From the NCBI RefSeq assembly GCF_035508675.1, contig NZ_DATJMN010000156.1:1-9924 (forward strand): 9,924 bases of DNA, in the 5' to 3' direction. How positions within the stretch are numbered: the first letter of the stretch is position 1; every line of letters starts with the position of its first letter. Below, piece after piece: positions 6,028 through 9,924 of this stretch. This DNA comes from Dyella_B sp035508675. Its GTDB lineage: Bacteria; Pseudomonadota; Gammaproteobacteria; Xanthomonadales; Rhodanobacteraceae. The notes beneath the pieces are model-generated. The model saw only the letters and a list, made by a program, of their open reading frames with translations, made no database searches and had not been told where the DNA came from. The position numbers and the translations under genes were made by a program.

Positions 6028-6963
6028 TCAGCCCAGTGCGTAGCCGAACTGTTCTTTGAACTCGGCGGCGAATTCGTCATAGCTGAAGGACTGGTTCTGT
6101 GTGCCGGGATGCTCCACTTTCAGCGCGCCCATCAGCGAGGCCACACGGCCGATGGTCGGCCAGTCCCAGCCCTTCATGATGCTGAAGATCAGCCCGGCGC
6201 GATAAGCGTCGCCACAACCGGTGGGATCGATCACCTGGCGCTCGCGCGCGGCGGGAATCTCATGCGTGGTGCCGTCGGTATAGATCAGCGAGCCGCGCGG
6301 CCCGAGCGTCACCACATAGGCCGTCACGCGCGAGGCGATGTCCTCGGCGCTCCAGCCGGTGCGCTGCTGCAGCAGCTGGGATTCGTAATCGTTGACGATC
6401 ACGTAGGTGGCCTTTTCGATCATCGCCCGGAATTCCTCGCCACTGAACAGCGGCATGGCCTGGCCGGGATCGAACACGAACGGTACGCCGCGCGCCGCGA
6501 AATCGTCCACATGCTGCAGCATGGCTTCACGGCCGTCGGGGGCGACGATGCCGAAGCTGATATGGGGGATGTTGCGCACGTGGTTGGCATGGGCGCTGGA
6601 CATCGCACCCGGATGGAAGGCGGTGATCTGGTTGTTGTCCAGATCGGTGGTGATGAAGCACTGCGGCGTGAACTGGTCTTCGAACACGCGGATGCAGTCC
6701 ATGCGGATGCCGCAACGGTCCAGGTGCTCGCGGTAGGGGGCGAAGTCCTGGCCCACGGCCGCCACCGGCAACGGATCGCCGCCGAGCAGCTTCAGGTTAT
6801 AGGCGATATTACCCGCGCAGCCGCCGAATTCGCGGCGCATCTGCGGCACCAGGAACGACACATTCAGAATGTGCACCTTGTCGGGCAGGATGTGGTTCTT
6901 GAACTGGTCCTGGAACACCATGATGGTGTCGTAGGCAAGCGATCCGCAGATAACGGCAGACAT
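6028..6963 (-). CDS. PfkB-family sugar or nucleoside kinase
   Basis: PfkB (ribokinase) family enzymes transfer phosphate from ATP to a sugar or nucleoside hydroxyl in the cytoplasm. This 311-residue protein shows signature 1, GGCAGNIAYNLKLLGG (47-62), in the substrate-binding region. It also has VNDYE (190-194), TLGPRGSLIYTDG (219-231) and signature 2, DPTGCGDAYRAG (246-257), with D252 as catalytic base. The start MSAVICGSLAYDTIMVF is typical. The frame stays open to 7131, but the additional 56 residues are rich in Pro, Arg and His and unlike a kinase, so the ATG at 6961-6963 is preferred. The only upstream ribosome-binding candidate is a weak GGA 11 nt away. Relatives are often annotated as adenosine kinase or generic carbohydrate kinase, and the substrate cannot be fixed from sequence alone. 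It heads the unit with DUF1304 and M24 and is divergent from mreB. Confidence 0.93.
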   Translation of the reverse strand: MSAVICGSLAYDTIMVFQDQFKNHILPDKVHILNVSFLVPQMRREFGGCAGNIAYNLKLLGGDPLPVAAVGQDFAPYREHLDRCGIRMDCIRVFEDQFTPQCFITTDLDNNQITAFHPGAMSSAHANHVRNIPHISFGIVAPDGREAMLQHVDDFAARGVPFVFDPGQAMPLFSGEEFRAMIEKATYVIVNDYESQLLQQRTGWSAEDIASRVTAYVVTLGPRGSLIYTDGTTHEIPAARERQVIDPTGCGDAYRAGLIFSIMKGWDWPTIGRVASLMGALKVEHPGTQNQSFSYDEFAAEFKEQFGYALG

Positions 6964-6998
6964 GGATATCGTGGTCCAAATGGATGGGCTGGGCGTGG

Positions 6999-7071
6999 CT
7001 GGGCCACGGCGGCAAACGAAATATCGTAACGGCTGAGCTGGAAACGGGGAACAGGGGGGCGAGTGGCCCAG
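6999..7071. repeat. Inverted repeat CTGGGCCAC / GTGGCCCAG around the kinase promoter region
   Basis: CTGGGCCAC (6999-7007) and its exact reverse complement GTGGCCCAG (7063-7071) are separated by 55 bp. The arms bracket the candidate kinase promoter at 7023-7051. This arrangement could be a pair of operator sites or a long-loop mRNA structure. In GC-rich DNA a 9-bp match can also arise by chance. Confidence 0.4.
7023..7051 (-). promoter_or_regulatory. Candidate promoter of the kinase-DUF1304-M24 unit
   Basis: On the minus strand TTCCCC (7046-7051, 3 of 6) and TACGAT (7023-7028, 4 of 6) are 17 bp apart. Transcription would start near 7016, about 53 nt before the kinase ATG. The -35 is weak, so this is only a candidate. 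Confidence 0.28.
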
Positions 7072-7217
7072 GCATCCATGCCAGCGGTTTTTGCGTGGGC
7101 ATGCCACCGGGATGAGTATCGCGGCGTGCACGCCTGCCTATTCTCCCGTTCCTGCCTTTTATTCGCACTGTTCGCGCAATTGCCCCGAAAAAGCCGCTTT
7201 TTTTAACGCCAATGTCC

Positions 7218-7246
7218 TTGCGGACCAGGGTTTTGCTTACTAGACT
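7218..7246 (+). promoter_or_regulatory. Candidate mreB promoter
   Basis: TTGCGG (7218-7223, 3 of 6) and TAGACT (7241-7246, 4 of 6) are 17 bp apart, followed by a likely start near 7253 and a leader of about 36 nt. Upstream T-rich sequence (7196-7205) could act as an UP-like element. An alternative pair, TTGCTT (7233-7238) with TACTTT (7255-7260), has 16-bp spacing and a poorer -10. Confidence 0.35.
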
Positions 7247-7288
7247 GGCGCGCTTACTTTTTAGCCAGAGTCGATACGCGGCGGACCC

Positions 7289-8335
7289 ATGTTCAAGAAG
7301 TTTCGCGGGATGTTTTCCAACGATGTTTCCATCGACCTTGGCACAGCCAACACGCTTATTTACGTGCGCGGCCAGGGAATCGTCCTGAACGAACCTTCGG
7401 TCGTGGCGATCCGTCAGGACCGCGGCCCCGGCGGTCCCCGCACCGTCGCCGCCGTCGGTGGCGAGGCCAAGCGCATGCTGGGCCGCACGCCCGGCAACAT
7501 CGCCACCGTGCGCCCGATGAAGGACGGCGTGATCGCCGACTTCACCATGACCGAGGCGATGCTGCAGCACTTCATCCGCCAGGTGCATCGTTCGCGCTTC
7601 TTGCGCCCAAGCCCGCGCGTGCTGGTGTGCGTACCCTGCGGTTCCACCCAGGTGGAGCGCCGCGCCATCAAGGAATCGGCCGAAGGCGCCGGCGCCCGTG
7701 ATGTGTTCCTGATCGAGGAGCCGATGGCCGCCGCGATCGGCGCCGGCATCCCCGTGCACGAGGCGCGCGGCTCGATGGTGCTGGACATCGGCGGCGGTAC
7801 CTCCGAGGTGGCGGTGATCTCGCTCAACGGCATCGTCTACTCGCAGTCGGTGCGCGTGGGCGGCGATCGGTTCGACGAGTCCATCATCAACTACGTGCGC
7901 CGCAACCATGGCACGCTGATCGGCGAATCCACTGCCGAACGCATCAAGCTGGAAATCGGCTGCGCCTTCCCGCAGAGCCAGGTCAAGGAGATCGAGATCT
8001 CCGGCCGCAACCTGGCCGAAGGCGTGCCGCGCATGTTCACCGTCAACTCCAACGAGATCCTCGAAGCCCTGCACGAGCCGCTCGCCGGCATCGTGGCGGC
8101 GGTGAAGTCGGCGCTGGAGCAGACTCCGCCGGAACTGTGCTCCGACGTGGCCGAGCGCGGCATCGTGCTCACTGGCGGCGGCGCGCTGCTGCGCGACCTG
8201 GACCGCCTGCTGTCGGAGGAAACCGGTCTGCACGTGCAGGTGGCGGACGATCCGCTGACCTGCGTGGCCCGTGGCGGCGGCAAGGCGCTGGAGCTGATCG
8301 ATCAGCACGGCAGCGACTTCTTCGCTCCCGAATAA
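7289..8335 (+). CDS. mreB: Rod-shape-determining actin homologue MreB
   Basis: MreB polymerises into membrane-bound ATP-dependent filaments that orient the elongasome and set rod shape. At 348 residues it is the family's usual length and is close to E. coli MreB as I recall it. The start MFKKFRGMFSNDVSIDLGTA includes a short amphipathic membrane-binding end. Nucleotide motifs are phosphate-1 DLGTANTLIYV (16-26), the connect/catalytic region LIEEPMAAAIGAG (141-153), phosphate-2 DIGGGTSEVAV (166-176) and adenosine motif TGGGALLRDL (295-304). The ATG at 7289 has only a weak GGCGGA upstream. It is the first gene of the mreBCD-mrdA operon, with a 27-bp gap to mreC. Nothing is missing or unusual. 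Confidence 0.98.
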   Translation: MFKKFRGMFSNDVSIDLGTANTLIYVRGQGIVLNEPSVVAIRQDRGPGGPRTVAAVGGEAKRMLGRTPGNIATVRPMKDGVIADFTMTEAMLQHFIRQVHRSRFLRPSPRVLVCVPCGSTQVERRAIKESAEGAGARDVFLIEEPMAAAIGAGIPVHEARGSMVLDIGGGTSEVAVISLNGIVYSQSVRVGGDRFDESIINYVRRNHGTLIGESTAERIKLEIGCAFPQSQVKEIEISGRNLAEGVPRMFTVNSNEILEALHEPLAGIVAAVKSALEQTPPELCSDVAERGIVLTGGGALLRDLDRLLSEETGLHVQVADDPLTCVARGGGKALELIDQHGSDFFAPE

Positions 8336-8362
8336 CCCACCGCAGGGGTAGAGGTAGAGGCC

Positions 8363-9367
8363 ATGCCGCTCGCCCGCGAGGAATCCTCGCCCCTGTTTGC
8401 CGGTACGGCCGCCGGAACCCTGCGGCTGATCTTCTATCTCGCCCTGGCGATGGTGCTGATGGTGCTCGACCATCGCAACGGCTGGTTGTGGCGCCTGCGC
8501 TATGCCACGGCGATCGTGGTGGAACCGGTCTATCGGCTGGCCAGCCTGCCCGCCGAAGGCTTCCATACGCTGAGCGTCGCCTTTGCCGACCGCCGCCTGC
8601 TTACCGAACAGAATCAGCGCCTGCGTGAAGACCTGCTGCTGGCCAACGCCAAGCTCAATCGCATGGCGGCAGTAGCCGAGCAGAACCAACGCCTGAAGGA
8701 ACTGCTCGATACGCAACACAGCCTGGACCTGCATGTGCAGATGGCGCGGGTGATCGGCATGGACCTGGGCGCTTACCGGCACCGCTTGATGATCAACCTG
8801 GGCGCGCGCGATGGCATCAAGGCCGGCCAGCCCTTGATCGATGCGCATGGCCTGGTCGGGCAAATCGTCGACGTGCTGCCGAACTCTGCCATGGTGATGC
8901 TGGTGACCGATCCGGATCACGCCGTGCCGGTGATGATCCAGCGTACCGGGTTGCGGACCATCGCCTACGGCTCGCGCAATGGCCAGCAGCTCACTTTGCC
9001 CAACGTGCCGATGGCGGCCGATGTGCAGGTGGGCGACAAACTGCTCACCTCTGGCCTCGGCGGGCGTTTCCCGCAGGGCTTCCCGGTGGGTGAGATCAGC
9101 AGCGTCGGGCCGTCCCCAGGCGGCATGTTCCTGGAAGCGCATGCGCAACCCAGCGCCGATCTGGATCGCGCCGACGAACTGCTGGTGCTGCATGACTTGC
9201 CCGAGCCGGCCGGTCCGCCGGCACCGGTGCAGCCGGCCGGTCCGCCGGATAGCGAGGCGCCCGCACCGGCATCCACCAGCGCATCGCCGCGCGCAAGCTT
9301 GCCGGCCGCGCCGACGTCATCCGCCAAGCCGGCAGCCGTCGTTTCCGCAGGGACGCCCTCGACATGA
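8363..9367 (+). CDS. mreC: Rod-shape-determining protein MreC with long Pro/Ala-rich tail
   Basis: MreC is an inner-membrane protein whose periplasmic domain self-assembles and activates PBP2-RodA. This 334-residue protein has a cytoplasmic N-terminus, one membrane helix (about 19-36), and a coiled coil (about 76-117, with EQNQRLREDLLLANAKL and EQNQRLKELL). A double beta-barrel periplasmic domain follows, with the hallmarks GLVGQIVDVLPNSAMVMLVTD (163-183) and SGLGGRFPQGFPVG (230-243). The core ends near residue 278. After it comes a tail of about 55 residues rich in Pro, Ala and Ser, which contains a short repeat. The ATG at 8363 is preceded by GAGGT and AGAGG, a good ribosome binding site. 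Its TGA overlaps the mreD ATG (ATGA), so translation is probably coupled. Confidence 0.97.
   Translation: MPLAREESSPLFAGTAAGTLRLIFYLALAMVLMVLDHRNGWLWRLRYATAIVVEPVYRLASLPAEGFHTLSVAFADRRLLTEQNQRLREDLLLANAKLNRMAAVAEQNQRLKELLDTQHSLDLHVQMARVIGMDLGAYRHRLMINLGARDGIKAGQPLIDAHGLVGQIVDVLPNSAMVMLVTDPDHAVPVMIQRTGLRTIAYGSRNGQQLTLPNVPMAADVQVGDKLLTSGLGGRFPQGFPVGEISSVGPSPGGMFLEAHAQPSADLDRADELLVLHDLPEPAGPPAPVQPAGPPDSEAPAPASTSASPRASLPAAPTSSAKPAAVVSAGTPST
9204..9248 (+). repeat. In-frame 18-bp direct repeat in the mreC tail
   Basis: AGCCGGCCGGTCCGCCGG occurs at 9204-9221 and again, identically, at 9231-9248, a 27-bp period equal to nine codons. It encodes the repeated PAGPP in the MreC C-terminal tail. The period is a multiple of three, so copy-number change would keep the frame and only alter tail length. 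Confidence 0.8.
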
Positions 9368-9852
9368 GTCGGCAGCGACTTTCCTTCTGGTGGTTTCTCG
9401 GCACCCTGGTGATGGCGCTGATGCTGATGCTGGTGCCGCTGCCGCACGTGCTGGAGGCGTTCAAGCCCTATTGGCCTGCGCTGGTGCTGTTGTACTGGGC
9501 ACTCGAATCGGGCGAGCAGCGCGTTACCCTGGGCCTCGCTTTCATCTTCGGCCTTTGCTCGGATCTGCTGACCGGCGTGCTGCTGGGTGAACAGGCGCTG
9601 CGCTTGTGCGTGCTGGCGTTCATTGCCTTGCGTTTCCGCTCGCGCCTGCGCTTCTTCCCGATGTGGCAGCAGACGCTGGCCGTGTTGGCCCTGTTGCTCA
9701 ACGACCGCTTTCTGCTGCTGGTGGTGCGCGCTTTTGCTGGCGAATCCACGCCGCCGACGCTGTGGTGGGCTTCGCCATTCGTCAGCGCGCTGCTGTGGCC
9801 GTTCCTGTTCTTGTTGCTTGACGATCTGCGGATGCGGTTGAGGCTGCAATGA
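9364..9852 (+). CDS. mreD: Rod-shape-determining membrane protein MreD
   Basis: MreD is a small polytopic inner-membrane protein that works with MreB, MreC, RodA and PBP2 in cell elongation. This 162-residue protein is of normal length and very hydrophobic. Predicted membrane segments include FLGTLVMALMLMLVPL, YWPALVLLYWAL, LGLAFIFGLCSDLLTGVLLG, LRLCVLAFIAL, QTLAVLALLLNDRFLLLVV and FVSALLWPFLFLLLDDL. The motif FGLCSDLLTGVLLGEQAL is the most family-typical stretch. It starts with ATGA overlapping the mreC stop and ends with ATGA overlapping the mrdA start, the tight packing expected in this operon. Confidence 0.96.
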   Translation: MSRQRLSFWWFLGTLVMALMLMLVPLPHVLEAFKPYWPALVLLYWALESGEQRVTLGLAFIFGLCSDLLTGVLLGEQALRLCVLAFIALRFRSRLRFFPMWQQTLAVLALLLNDRFLLLVVRAFAGESTPPTLWWASPFVSALLWPFLFLLLDDLRMRLRLQ

Positions 9853-9924
9853 AGCCGGCTGCAAAACGCCTGCGCATCTACAAAGACACGCGCGGCGAGG
9901 GCGAGCTGTTCCGCCGCCGCGCCT
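9849..9924 (+). CDS. mrdA: Penicillin-binding protein 2, N-terminal fragment cut by window edge
   Basis: The ATG at 9849 overlaps the mreD stop (ATGA) and opens a frame MKPAAKRLRIYKDTRGEGEL followed by FRRRA at the edge, 25 codons in all. A basic cytoplasmic start ending in FRRRA is typical of PBP2 just before its single membrane helix. mrdA is the usual next gene after mreD in gammaproteobacteria of this type. PBP2 is the transpeptidase of the elongasome and a beta-lactam target. The identification rests mainly on context plus this short stretch. Confidence 0.85.
   Translation, partial: MKPAAKRLRIYKDTRGEGELFRRRA

Larger units (their letters stand above)
6964..7288. other. Divergent intergenic region between the kinase and mreB
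   Basis: This 325-bp stretch has no supported gene. It should hold the promoters of the leftward kinase unit and the rightward mre operon. The half next to the kinase is GC-rich and contains a 9-bp inverted repeat (6999-7007 and 7063-7071). The part from about 7140 to 7265 is AT-richer, with several T runs, as expected of an upstream region for a strong promoter. Frames crossing it are extensions of kinase or antisense frames and show no recognisable protein. Confidence 0.7.

Noticed and set aside
6964..7131. Extension of the kinase frame back to 7131
   Set aside because: The additional 56 residues precede the canonical MSAVICGSLAYD start, look noncoding, and cover promoter-like sequence.
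6809..9193. Minus-strand open frame of 794 codons antisense to mreB and mreC
   Set aside because: Its product is rich in His, Gln and Arg and is antisense to two certain genes. It continues through the intergenic region only because GC-rich DNA has few stop codons. No recognisable domain.

Overview
The window is GC-rich, densely coded DNA of a gammaproteobacterium. The mreB-mreC-mreD-mrdA cluster and the sequence style of its proteins suggest the Xanthomonadales (Lysobacterales), perhaps Rhodanobacteraceae such as Dyella or Rhodanobacter. That placement is inference from protein recall, not a search. Most of the content is chromosomal housekeeping. No phage, IS element, CRISPR array, tRNA or rRNA was seen.

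Left part (1-4833), all on the minus strand. The 5' end of prfC (release factor 3) runs off the left edge. Next is a two-gene type II toxin-antitoxin module: a Phd/YefM-like antitoxin overlapping a RelE/ParE-like toxin by 13 bp. Its putative promoter is overlapped by a 20-bp palindrome just before the antitoxin ATG. Then comes an exported M20-family metallopeptidase that appears broken by a single-base frameshift near 2385. A strong bidirectional hairpin terminator (2641-2671) separates it from a complete EF-G gene with a GTG start. This EF-G stands alone, away from any rpsL-rpsG-tuf operon, and differs from the usual gammaproteobacterial form, so it is probably a second EF-G paralogue.

Middle (4976-6963), minus strand. 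This is a compact three-gene unit read as pfkB-type kinase, then DUF1304 membrane protein, then a small M24-family metallopeptidase. The gaps are 18 bp and a TTGA stop/start overlap, so co-transcription is likely.

Right part (7289-9924), plus strand. The rod-shape operon comprises mreB (actin-like filament), mreC (periplasmic scaffold), mreD (membrane partner) and the first 25 codons of mrdA/PBP2. mreC/mreD and mreD/mrdA overlap as ATGA. These products form the elongasome, which directs lateral-wall peptidoglycan synthesis. A 325-bp divergent intergenic region (6964-7288) separates this operon from the pfkB unit and should hold both promoters.

The points most worth a second look are the frameshifted M20 peptidase, the toxin-antitoxin control region with a possibly leaderless antitoxin mRNA, and the divergent stand-alone EF-G. 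I found no convincing wholly new system.
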